Shown: in pieces, positions 35,584-44,178 of the stretch | Numbering within the stretch: the first letter of the stretch is position 1 | How the letters are laid out: every line of letters starts with the position of its first letter | Assembly: GCA_964019425.1 (NCBI GenBank) | Contig: OZ025840.1 | Coordinates: 141,001-205,000, forward strand | Source of the DNA: Flectonema sp. DT1601 | Taxonomy: Eukaryota; Euglenozoa; Diplonemea; Diplonemida; Diplonemidae | DNA length: 64,000 nt | Reading direction: 5' to 3' | The notes under the pieces: generated by a model | Seen by the model: the letters and a program-made list of their open reading frames with translations, nothing else | Database searches by the model: none | What the model was told of the DNA's origin: nothing | Translations under genes and position numbers: made by a program

Positions 35584-36450
35584 CTATGCTATCGGAGTTC
35601 TCGTGTCACTATCCTGAGGTCGAGTGATTACGGGGGTGTCTTCCAGGAATTTCACACGAGGTAGTTTTACCTCAAAGGTACCCATAGCTTTTTTCATAAC
35701 TCCAACGTAAAATTCTTCAGGAGAGCGAAAGCCGTGCTGGGATGGAGAACCACCTGGAGGTTCAATTATAAATCTTAGCACTCCCTTCATCTCCGAAATC
35801 TGATTGAAGCGTTGATGTTGAGGTACTCCTGATTGCCAGGTACAGCTTTCTTCAGGACCTAATTTCGGAGTTTCACCAACTACACCAATCGACCAAGGGG
35901 TATCATGAAGACTGAATCCTAAGACCTTACGGGGTAGGTCTCCTTCAGATGAGCTAGCAAAGAATTCAAGGGATCGCGCCATAAGTCTAATGTTTTCTTT
36001 TCGTTTGTTAGTTACGGTGAATCTGTACATGATTCCAGATGAGCAACGTCCTCCTATTCCTTCAATCTTTATTCCTTCCTCTTCAGATTCAATTATAACT
36101 TTGGCTTCTCGTAATTTCTTTTGATCGCTAAAATATTTTAATACCTGAAATGCACTGACATCATCCATATCGCCTTTACTCCAATTTCTAAACTTCGGCC
36201 ATTCCAAGTGGACCTCGTTATTCACAACTTTCGCAAACTCCTCAATCCCAGGTGGAAGACCGTACTTCATTACTATTTCGTTGTTGTAATCAGTTGAGTC
36301 ACCTTTAAAGTATTTACCGTGGTCTTTCTCATAACATGGAACCTCTGGTTGTAATGTCCTCCACTTCCTACCTGCTCCCACGATCCCTGTTTCCCTCTTC
36401 ACCATATCCTGCACACGATTTGTAAGCAATTTCCTAATATTCTTACTCAT
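35584..36450 (-). CDS. ApaG-domain protein
   Basis: 288 residues, one exon. The C-terminal half (about residues 130-270) fits the ApaG (DUF525) beta-sandwich: MYRFTVTNKRKENIRLMARSLEF, then GVVGETPKLGPEESCTWQSGVP, then GVLRFIIEP and FEVKLPRVKFLED. In eukaryotes this domain occurs in FBXO3 and POLDIP2 and is thought to bind protein partners. The N-terminal 130 residues (VQDMVKRETGIVGAGRKWRTLQPEVPCYEKDHG) match no F-box or YccV domain that I can see and may be a separate helical region. An acceptor-like TTATCACCTTACAG lies shortly upstream of the ATG, and the next gene upstream ends 191 nt away. Confidence 0.7.
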   Translation of the reverse strand: MSKNIRKLLTNRVQDMVKRETGIVGAGRKWRTLQPEVPCYEKDHGKYFKGDSTDYNNEIVMKYGLPPGIEEFAKVVNNEVHLEWPKFRNWSKGDMDDVSAFQVLKYFSDQKKLREAKVIIESEEEGIKIEGIGGRCSSGIMYRFTVTNKRKENIRLMARSLEFFASSSEGDLPRKVLGFSLHDTPWSIGVVGETPKLGPEESCTWQSGVPQHQRFNQISEMKGVLRFIIEPPGGSPSQHGFRSPEEFYVGVMKKAMGTFEVKLPRVKFLEDTPVITRPQDSDTRTPIA

Positions 36451-36454
36451 ATTA

Positions 36455-38674
36455 TCTTATCTCCAGTGGTCTCGTGAGTACTGTAAGGTGATAATGGTAA
36501 ATGAAGGGTGGTATTGCTTTGACTAATGCAAAGGGTAAGTATAACTTCCAAAAATAAACGAAATCACAAAGTAGCAGATGTTTTGCTGGAAAGCATATCA
36601 TCATGTCATCGAAAAGACAACAAATTATTCTTTTTTACTTTTTATCTTTTTAAAACTACGATCGGGTCTGGATGATTACTCTTTAGGAAGTGGAGTTCAT
36701 CATAATTAGGGATAGGATTCCGAAGTGGTTGGTTAGTTAATAATGCAACAGCTGCAGTGTTGTAATCATCCCACTTCCCGACTCCAGATTGCTGCAGCTC
36801 GTACATCCACTCATCAGGTTCTCCTTTGCTGTTGGAAAACACTTCGTACAATAAATATGTTGTACCGTCGTAGAGCATCGTTTGTAGATACACACGAGCT
36901 TCCATAGTGTGTTTGATATGCGTATAGAGTCCACTCTCTGTCAACATTGGAATATTTAAACTCCTTCCAGCTCTTTCAACCAATGACGCAATTAGTGATA
37001 GTTTTCCAATTAAACTAAACCTCTTTACACTTGTTCCCCCAAGGTCACCACAAGTTAACTTACCAGAAGCCATACCAACATTCATAGAAAGAGTTCCTTC
37101 TTTTGCATAAGTCTCATAAGGAAGTAGTAGTTGCCCTGCACCAATTATGGCTTCTGCAGCTTCAGCACATGAAGCTGGATGTCCAATGCGTGCTCGTGAG
37201 GCTCCAAAGTTTGCGAAAAGTCGGTCACCCAGAAACAAGTCAAAAGTCCCTCTGTTTTTTGTAATTATGGCTGAAACAGTTTCGATTAACTCTGTAATAA
37301 GAGCAGCATAGCAACTGGTTGAGTGATCCAAAACTGACATGGAATTACTGACATTCGCAACAATAAGAGAAACGTTCATTAGCTCAAAGTCTCGATGAAA
37401 CACACGTACCGTTGACAGACCATCTGTCGATTGTGATTTTTTAGTAGTCGAAGAAGTTGCTGAATACTTACTGGAGATGCTGCTGCTGTCATCATCATCC
37501 GGGAGACAAGACTGAGGGAGGTACGGTTTATACGATCTCAGATTCTTCAAAATCCGCTCCAGCGCACAACGAAGTTCTTCAGGAATGCAGGCGTCGTTTA
37601 ACAGACTAGTAGACTGCTCGAGGTCAAATCTTGAAAGAGCCATTGCGATGTGCTGCGTGGTATCGACTGAAGCTAAAATCAGTTTTCGTTCTTCCAATAC
37701 CGCAGAAGCGAAACTGCGAGTGAATGCAAAATCAAAAACAAACACGGCTACCTTCGCACATAATTCACCTGAAACCTTTATGAGTGCCCTTTTGCACGGA
37801 AGATCAACGCAGTCGTATTGTTCATGACGATATTCTTGGGCATAGCCTTGCCAATTAAAACTCAACAAACCGAATCGAAAAACCATTTCGCTACTTACAA
37901 ACGTTAAGTACACACAACACCAACCAACTACACATAGAGAGATACTAGAGGGGGCTTCACACGTTAATAAGATATCGACTATTATTATAAACAGTGGCCA
38001 GCTTGGAGGACTTTCAAAGGCAGCATTACTGATGTCTGCTACGGTTATAGCTGCAACAAAAATAATGCTATTAAGCGCCATGAACGTATCAGTAGCATTA
38101 CGTTTCAATACAATTAACCAAATAACAATCTCAACTGATCCAATGAAATACATAATAATTGCTGCAGTTGCCAACGGCAATCTCGCAGGCAAATAGGTTA
38201 GCAGTGTTCCAAATGTTAATACCGACATTACTGAAAATATAGTTATCAATGCCTTCTTCCTCTTCTGCTGAATGAGGGAATCATTCTTGTTGATAGCTCT
38301 GTCGTAACACGGTTGGAACAATCTTAAACAGCATTTCATAAGTCTGATATTTTTGGATGTATTTCCCCTGTTTTAGAGAGTAAATAAAAAGACAAAATAG
38401 GTCTATGCAACCCACAACATTTCCTTGTGAGACAATTCTCGATGTGTGTTAGTCACCTTTAACGCCATGCTGATCGCTTTTACTTTAAAAAAGAAAGAAG
38501 TAAATAATAACAACAAACACGCGCAATCATACCCAAGCGGAAAGCATAGAATATTGCTCCAGCGGGGGGAAATAAAAGATAGTCTGATAAATCAATCATG
38601 AACCTTAACCAGTACGGGAGCTACTACCGAGGAAGCCCGATGTAACTTGTACTCTATATCATTTCCTTGCGACA
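36455..38674. repeat. segmental duplication copy A (2.2 kb)
   Basis: This block is nearly identical to 40174-42374, including both non-coding flanks. It starts at TCTTATCTCCAGTGG and ends at CCTTGCGACA, after which the two loci diverge abruptly. It contains a whole cyclase-like gene and the last 28 or so codons of the frame upstream of it. Confidence 0.9.
36642..38339 (-). CDS. six-TM protein with inactive-looking class III cyclase homology domain, copy 1
   Basis: 565 residues. Six hydrophobic segments lie between about residues 28 and 175, followed by a helical linker (SFASAVLEERKLILASVDTTQHIA; LRCALERILKNLRSYKPYLPQ) and a cyclase homology domain at about 315-500. The fold signature is present: FDLFLGDRLFANFGA with one of the two metal-binding Asp (GD, about residue 372), MNVGMASGKLTCGDLGG and SVKRFSLIG. 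The other metal Asp is replaced (LIVANVSN instead of FADI), and the usual GDxVNxAxRL motif reads GKLSLIASLVE, losing the transition-state Asn and Arg. Cyclase activity as a homodimer is therefore unlikely. Near-identical copies at 40342 and 44179. A CTCTCTAAAACAG acceptor-like site lies 32 nt upstream. Confidence 0.8.
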   Translation of the reverse strand: MKCCLRLFQPCYDRAINKNDSLIQQKRKKALITIFSVMSVLTFGTLLTYLPARLPLATAAIIMYFIGSVEIVIWLIVLKRNATDTFMALNSIIFVAAITVADISNAAFESPPSWPLFIIIVDILLTCEAPSSISLCVVGWCCVYLTFVSSEMVFRFGLLSFNWQGYAQEYRHEQYDCVDLPCKRALIKVSGELCAKVAVFVFDFAFTRSFASAVLEERKLILASVDTTQHIAMALSRFDLEQSTSLLNDACIPEELRCALERILKNLRSYKPYLPQSCLPDDDDSSSISSKYSATSSTTKKSQSTDGLSTVRVFHRDFELMNVSLIVANVSNSMSVLDHSTSCYAALITELIETVSAIITKNRGTFDLFLGDRLFANFGASRARIGHPASCAEAAEAIIGAGQLLLPYETYAKEGTLSMNVGMASGKLTCGDLGGTSVKRFSLIGKLSLIASLVERAGRSLNIPMLTESGLYTHIKHTMEARVYLQTMLYDGTTYLLYEVFSNSKGEPDEWMYELQQSGVGKWDDYNTAAVALLTNQPLRNPIPNYDELHFLKSNHPDPIVVLKR

Positions 38675-38772
38675 CTACTGCACCGTCATCTACGATGTCG
38701 TTATCTTTAGAGATGTGACTTTTGTCTCTTTTGATCGACCTTTTGTCTGGTTCCGATCTTAGAGTGGGTGAG
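38592..38772 (-). other. open frame in +1 register after the 38773-39492 gene
   Basis: Directly beyond the stop of the 239-residue gene, the next frame is open for about 60 codons and ends at TGA 38594-38592. It reads protein-like: SSDSPTLRSEPDKRSIKRDK, later GNDIEYKLHRASSVVAPVLV. It may be the true C-terminus reached through an unseen intron or a one-base sequence difference, or a decayed tail. Its last 28 or so codons are duplicated at 42290-42374. Confidence 0.4.
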
Positions 38773-39492
38773 TCACTTGATCCAAGGTTGTTTCATCTTT
38801 CTCCACCTTCGGAATAGTTCTCCGAGTCTTCGTTGTTTAGGCTTATGGAGTTTTGGTGGTGGAAGTGTAGTTGAATTACCTCTAGTTGGACTCTGACTAT
38901 CTCTGAGTGATTTCATAATCTCATCAGTTTGTCGTATATTCCAACCTTTGATTGCAGTTGGTGATGGCAGTACAGGTTCCAGAGTAGGAGTCGGAATCCT
39001 GTAATCTGTATTCATGGTGTCTGACTTGGCTCTGGAGGGTGCACCTTGAGTTTTAAGAATACTCTTCGGATTTTCAACTGTTTTCGTCACCTGTTTTTCT
39101 GGTGTACGAGGCGTTAGGTGTTTGATCCTCGGTGACTCTATGGGTTGCGGTTCATCTGCATCTAATATAGAGTCCAAATCATCAATCAAAAGAGTGTTTT
39201 GTAACTGCTCACTTTGAGTATCTAATAAATTGTTAGATACTGGATGGTTGGTTAACTTTTTACAAATGGTAAGAATTTCTTCCTTACTAACTGTTTTTGT
39301 AATAGGGAAATAATTACTTAAGCCATCCATCCCAATAGCTAGGAATGCTATCGGTTCCTTGGGTGATTTAAAGAGACTTGTGAGTTCTAATACACCGTTG
39401 GTTGATTTCAACACTCCAATTTCTACAAAAATCAAATTATCAATGTTATCGAAAATCTCTTTGTCTGTTTCGAAATTGTTCGCCAATTGCAT
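38773..39492 (-). CDS. uncharacterised protein, single copy between duplicates
   Basis: 239 residues from ATG 39492, no family recognised. Residues 1-80 look folded (NNFETDKEIFDNIDNLIFVE, then EPIAFLAIGMDGLSNYFPIT); the rest is disordered, Pro/Thr/Ser-rich and basic (SPRIKHLTPRTPEKQVTK; KLHKPKQRRLGELFRRWRKM). It lies between cyclase-like copies 1 and 2, and an open frame continues beyond its stop in another register (38592-38772), so the annotated C-terminus may be wrong. An ATTTTATCAG acceptor-like site precedes the ATG by about 11 nt. Confidence 0.55.
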   Translation of the reverse strand: MQLANNFETDKEIFDNIDNLIFVEIGVLKSTNGVLELTSLFKSPKEPIAFLAIGMDGLSNYFPITKTVSKEEILTICKKLTNHPVSNNLLDTQSEQLQNTLLIDDLDSILDADEPQPIESPRIKHLTPRTPEKQVTKTVENPKSILKTQGAPSRAKSDTMNTDYRIPTPTLEPVLPSPTAIKGWNIRQTDEIMKSLRDSQSPTRGNSTTLPPPKLHKPKQRRLGELFRRWRKMKQPWIK

Positions 39493-40173
39493 GTATTTCT
39501 CTGATAAAATGCATTGGATATCCGAGTGTCTTGTGTTCCAGGATAAACGTCAGACTCGATAGCTTCCAGTATGCTGTTGTGTGTCGAGTGTAGTCTGGTA
39601 AACGGGATATCTTACTTGAGAAGCTATTAAAGATGTTATCCCGTTTCTTTAGTTTACTGCTATTGATGAGGTCGGCAACACAGTTAACTTCCTCATCGAG
39701 TAATTTTATCTGTGTATTTATGTTTATCTGCTGGACCTAAGCTTCTGGGTGCACATGAGTCTACGTGTGGATATTTATGGGTTGAAAATTCAATAAGTTT
39801 GCAGTGAGAGGTTTGCCTCTAAACAAACATTTGTCACCTTCCTTTTGAATATCGAAGCTTGTCTTTAGGAAGAACCAGCTATGAAACAAAACTTCATCGG
39901 TTTCCTGTGAAACTTCAGACTACCATAAAGATACGGTAAGTTGTTTGTGTGTCTGCTTGGTTTCTTCAATGTTGTGTTCTCTGTAGACATTACAACCGTT
40001 GATTTGGTTGTTGAGGGTTTGTTGGTACAAATGTCTACACTCTTCTTTAACCGATTTTAAACCTGTTTTTGGAAGAAACCTACTCTCTGTCGCATGATCA
40101 CAAAGGATGTTTCTGAGAGTTGTATTCTACGAGAGACTTTCATTCTGGTAAGAAACATATTGAAAACATATTT
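39493..40173. other. intergenic, 681 nt, no gene
   Basis: Unique sequence between the 239-residue gene and duplication copy B. Less homopolymeric than the other spacers. No long open frame, no recognisable RNA gene. Confidence 0.45.
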
Positions 40174-40341
40174 TCTTATCTCTAGTGGCCTGTAAGGTGA
40201 TATAATGTTAAATGAAAGGTGGTATTGCTTTGACTAATGCAAAGTGTAAGTATAACTTCCAAAAATACAAAGTAGCAGATGTTTTGCTGGAAAGCATATC
40301 ATCATGTCATCGAAAAAACAACAAATTATTCTTTTTTACTT

Positions 40342-42039
40342 TTATCTTTTTAAAACTACGATCGGGTCTTGAGGATTACTCTTTAGGAAGTGTAGTTCAT
40401 CATAATTAGGGATAGGATTCCGAAGTGGTTGGTTAGTTAATAATGCAACAGCTGCAGTGTTGTAAGCATCCCATTTCCCGACTCCAGATTGCTGCAGCTC
40501 GTACATCCACTCATCAGGTTCTCCTTTGCTGTTGGAAAACACTTCGTACAATAAATATGTTGTACCGTCGTAGAGCATCGTTTGTAGATACACACGAGCT
40601 TCCATAGTGTGTTTGATATGCGTATAGAGTCCACTCTCTGTCAACATTGGAATATTTAAACTCCTTCCAGCTCTTTCAACCAATGACGCAATTAGTGATA
40701 GTTTTCCAATTAAACTAAACCTCTTTACACTTGTTCCCCCAAGGTCACCACAAGTTAACTTACCAGAAGCCATACCAACATTCATAGAAAGAACTTCTTC
40801 TTTTGCATAAGTCTCATAAGGAAGTAGTAGTTGCCCTGCACCAATTATAGCTTCTGCAGCTTCAGCACATGAAGCTGGATGTCCAATGCGTGCTCGTGAG
40901 GCTCCAAAGTTTGCGAAAAGTCGGTCACCCAGAAACAAGTCAAAAGTCCCTCTGTTTTTTGTAATTATGTCGGAAACAGTTTCGATTAACTCTGCAATAA
41001 GAGCAGCATAGCAACTGGTTGAGTGATCCAAAACTGACATGGAATTACTGACATTCGCAACAATAAGAGAAACGTTCATTAGCTCAAAGTCTCGGTGAAA
41101 CACACGTACCGTTGACAGACCATCTGTCGATTGTGATTTTTTAGTAGTCGAAGAAGTTATTGAATACCTACTGGAGATGCTGCTGCTGTCATCATCATCA
41201 GGGAGACAAGACTGAGGGAGGTACGGTTTATACGATCTCAGGTTCTTCAAAATCTGCTCCAGCGCACAACGAAGTTCTTCAGGAATGCAGGCGTCGTTTA
41301 ACAGACTAGTAGACTGCTCGAGGTCAAATCTTGAAAGAGCCATTGCGATGTGCTGCGTGGTATCGACTGAAGCTAAAATCAGTTTTCGTTCTTCCAATAC
41401 CGCAGAAGCGAAACTGCGAGTGAATGCAAAATCAAAAACAAACACGGCTACCTTCGCACATAATTCACCTGAAACCTTTATGAGTGCCCTTTTGCACGGA
41501 AGATCAACGCAGTCGTATTGTTCATGACGATATTCTTGGGCATAGCCTTGCCAATTAAAACTCAACAAACCAAATCGAAAAATCATTTCGCTACTTACAA
41601 ACGTTAAGTACACACAACACCAACCAACTACACATAGAGAGATACTAGAGGGGGCTTCACACGTTAATAAGATATCGACTATTAGTATATACAGTGGCCA
41701 GCTTGGAGGACTTTCAAAGGCAGCATTACCGATGTCTGCTACGGTTATAGCTGCAACAAAAATAATGCTAGTAAACACCATGAACGTATCAGTAGCATTA
41801 CGTTTCAATACAATTAACCAAATAACAACCCCAACTGATCCAATGAAATACATAATAATTGCTGCAGTTGCCAACGGCAATCTCGCAGGCAAATAGGCTA
41901 GCAGTGATCCAAATGTTTGTACCACTAATACTGAAAATATAGTAATCATTACCTTCTTCCTCTTCTGCTGAATGAGGGAATCATTCTTGTTGATAGCTCT
42001 GTCGTAACACGGTTGGAACAATCTTAAACAGCATTTCAT
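40342..42039 (-). CDS. six-TM inactive-looking cyclase homology protein, copy 2
   Basis: 565 residues, same layout as the protein at 36642-38339: six TM segments, LRSYKPYLPQ linker, cyclase homology domain with the GD Asp kept but the FADI Asp and the Asn/Arg of the GDxVNxAxRL motif lost. It differs from copy 1 at roughly 28 residues, about 15 of them in the first 130 residues (for example VMITIFSVLVVQTFGSLLAYL against ALITIFSVMSVLTFGTLLTYL). At several C-terminal sites (ALEQIL, SDIITK, EEVLSMN, KWDAYN) it agrees with copy 3 rather than copy 1. Confidence 0.8.
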   Translation of the reverse strand: MKCCLRLFQPCYDRAINKNDSLIQQKRKKVMITIFSVLVVQTFGSLLAYLPARLPLATAAIIMYFIGSVGVVIWLIVLKRNATDTFMVFTSIIFVAAITVADIGNAAFESPPSWPLYILIVDILLTCEAPSSISLCVVGWCCVYLTFVSSEMIFRFGLLSFNWQGYAQEYRHEQYDCVDLPCKRALIKVSGELCAKVAVFVFDFAFTRSFASAVLEERKLILASVDTTQHIAMALSRFDLEQSTSLLNDACIPEELRCALEQILKNLRSYKPYLPQSCLPDDDDSSSISSRYSITSSTTKKSQSTDGLSTVRVFHRDFELMNVSLIVANVSNSMSVLDHSTSCYAALIAELIETVSDIITKNRGTFDLFLGDRLFANFGASRARIGHPASCAEAAEAIIGAGQLLLPYETYAKEEVLSMNVGMASGKLTCGDLGGTSVKRFSLIGKLSLIASLVERAGRSLNIPMLTESGLYTHIKHTMEARVYLQTMLYDGTTYLLYEVFSNSKGEPDEWMYELQQSGVGKWDAYNTAAVALLTNQPLRNPIPNYDELHFLKSNPQDPIVVLKR

Positions 42040-42289
42040 AAGTCTGATATTTTTGGATGTATTTCCCCTGTTTTAGAGAGTAAATAAAAAGACAAAATAG
42101 GTCTATGCAACCCACAACATTTCCTTGTGAGACAATTCTCGATGTGTGTTAGTCACCTTTAACGCCATGCTGATCGCTTTTACTTTAAAAAAGAAAGAAG
42201 TAAATAATAACAACAAACACGCGCAATCATACCCAAGCGGAAAGCATAGAATATTGCTCCAGCGGGGGGAAATAAAAGATAGTCTGATA

Positions 42290-42374
42290 AATCAATCATG
42301 AACCTTAACCAGTACGGGAGCTACTACCGAGGAAGCCCGATGTAACTTGTACTCTATATCATTTCCTTGCGACA
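42290..42374 (-). pseudogene. duplicated tail of the frame upstream of cyclase copy 1
   Basis: This stretch repeats the end of the open frame at 38592-38674 (SQGNDIEYKLHRASS...) down to its TGA. Beyond 42374 the match stops, so only the tail was copied along with the cyclase gene. It lies inside the upstream region of copy 2. Confidence 0.6.
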
Positions 42375-42406
42375 TGGTTTCATGACCAAACGTGCACAAC
42401 ACCATG

Positions 42407-42492
42407 CTGAAAAAAAAAACAAAAAAAAAACAAAAAAAAAAAAAAAAAAAGAGGAAAAGAGGAAACCAAATTTTCAGAAATAGGAAACATAC
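42407..42492 (-). other. intron-like segment, 86 nt
   Basis: On the minus strand a GTATGT donor (42492-42487) is followed by a long T-rich tract and TTTCAG ending at 42407, exactly the shape and size of the introns here. No long frame flanks it: the joined sequence reaches a stop within nine codons. It may be a 5' UTR intron of cyclase copy 2 or part of a decayed gene. Confidence 0.4.
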
Positions 42493-42543
42493 CAGAATTT
42501 TTTTAAATACCAGAAGGTAGCTACACTTGTATGGGTTCTTCAA

Positions 42544-43452
42544 TTATGAAAAAAGAAAAAAAAGGGAGAAGTGTGTATCAGGGAAACAAAGCCCCGAATT
42601 TTTTGAGCTCTTATATCTATCTTGGTTGGTTCGAGCTGCATTACTTTACTATAAAAAAAAATAAAATAGAAATTGGCTGTATCCTAAACTACAGAAAATA
42701 GTAATTTGTGCACGAAACCGTCAAACTAACATAAAGCTAAAGGAGGTTTACATGTGCTGCCAATATTCTTTTTCGTTCTTGCAATATTTGTTAAATGCAA
42801 AAAAATAAAAAAATGATTCGAAAAAACTAGTGTCTCTGTCCACGAAATTCGTAGCCCCAAGTCACAGTTTTTGGTGATTAATTTCACGTCAGTGTATTGT
42901 GAGTCATTTTTTTGTTTGTTTGTTTGTTTGTTTGTTTGTTTGTTTGTTTGTTTGTTTGTTTGTTTGTTTGTTTGTTTGTTTGTTTGTTTGTTTGTTTGTT
43001 TGTTTGTTTGTTTGTTTGTTTGTTTGTTTGTTTGTTTGCTTTTTTTTTTTGGTACTCAGAATTTTTCTTAAAAAAATTACCAAAAAAAAAAAAAAAAAAA
43101 AAAACGACCAACTTCGTTGTCAATTTCTTTACTTTCTGTTTTGCTTGTACGCAACCGACAAATTCCTAATAATAAATCCGAATAGGTTAGTTACGTTGTC
43201 ACAATTCATATTCTACCGAACAATAGTCTTGCAGGTAGATAAAATATAGGTAAGAACATGAGTTTATCATAGGATAGGGCACTAAATCAAAATATAAAAA
43301 AGTTATAGACAAAAAATTCGTTACATTGCGTATTGTCGCTGATAAAGCAGACTAAGGAGTTTTGGGTTAACTGAACTCCATAGAACTACGAGATAATCGC
43401 AACATAAGTAGACCTAAATCTGTGGGTTCAAAAAAAAATAGAACTTATAACT

Positions 43453-43487
<35 letters not shown>

Positions 43488-44178
43488 GGAAAACTTCCCA
43501 TACAAAAATATAATACTTGAAAAATAATATTTCAGTCAAAATTATTTTTTTGCTACAAAAAAAAAAAAAAAAAAAAAAAACATAGACAGTACCTTCCGAG
43601 GAATCTGAGGGCTCTTCTACCAGCACTAGCTATGATGATGATGATAATAATAATATCACCCCATGTGTGTTGGATAACTTGTGATTCATCATAAATTGTG
43701 ACTGTACAAGTGTTTTCATTTTTTGCTCGATTTCTTTTTTTTTTTTTTTTTTAAGATCCCGCTGGGCCAGCAGTGTCACAATAGTTCCTTCGACTAATAT
43801 TAGTTTCAATACTTTGTCTAAGGCCGAGCTGATTGAGGAGTAAACACAAAATCTCTTTTCTCAATTTACTTGACAGGCTTGTGATGTCACAATTTCGGAC
43901 GGAAATAAACTCAACGAGGCGTCGCATTATAAAATGATGCGTTCAACAAAATATCTAATCTGAATGGTTTTGAAACCATTTTTATTGTCCAGAATTAGAT
44001 AGCAAAAAAATATTTTTAACCGATAAATGAAAAAAAAAAAAAAAAAAAAAAAAATGGGAATGGTGATAAAGAGTGACTTTTTGTTTAACCAAAATGGGAA
44101 ATTGGTCACGTAAAAGTATAAATAAAAAGTCAGATCACAATAAAAAGAGAGAGCCCAATATACTTCACTTAAAACGAT
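42544..44178. other. intergenic, 1.6 kb, microsatellite and homopolymers
   Basis: Between cyclase-like copies 2 and 3. It holds the TTTG array at 42911-43038, A tracts near 43082-43104, 43454-43483, 43556-43580 and 44030-44054, and a short GATGAT/AATAAT run near 43632-43654. No gene seen; frames through the array are simple LFVC repeats. Confidence 0.5.
42911..43038. repeat. TTTG microsatellite, 32 perfect units
   Basis: An uninterrupted 128-bp array of TTTG, all three plus-strand frames open (FVCL repeats). It ends in a T run. Confidence 0.98.

Larger units (their letters stand above)
40174..42374. repeat. segmental duplication copy B (2.2 kb)
   Basis: Nearly identical to 36455-38674, offset by about 3.7 kb, same orientation. 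Non-coding flanks on both sides of the gene are included with few changes, so the duplication is recent or recently homogenised. Confidence 0.9.

Noticed and set aside
36455-42374. Whole 3.7-kb tandem repeat including the 239-residue gene
   Set aside because: Only 2.2 kb is duplicated; the main part of the 239-residue gene is present once and copy B stops at 42374.
42871-43249. LFVC-repeat proteins
   Set aside because: Produced by the TTTG array and open in every frame; no start context or non-repeat coding part.
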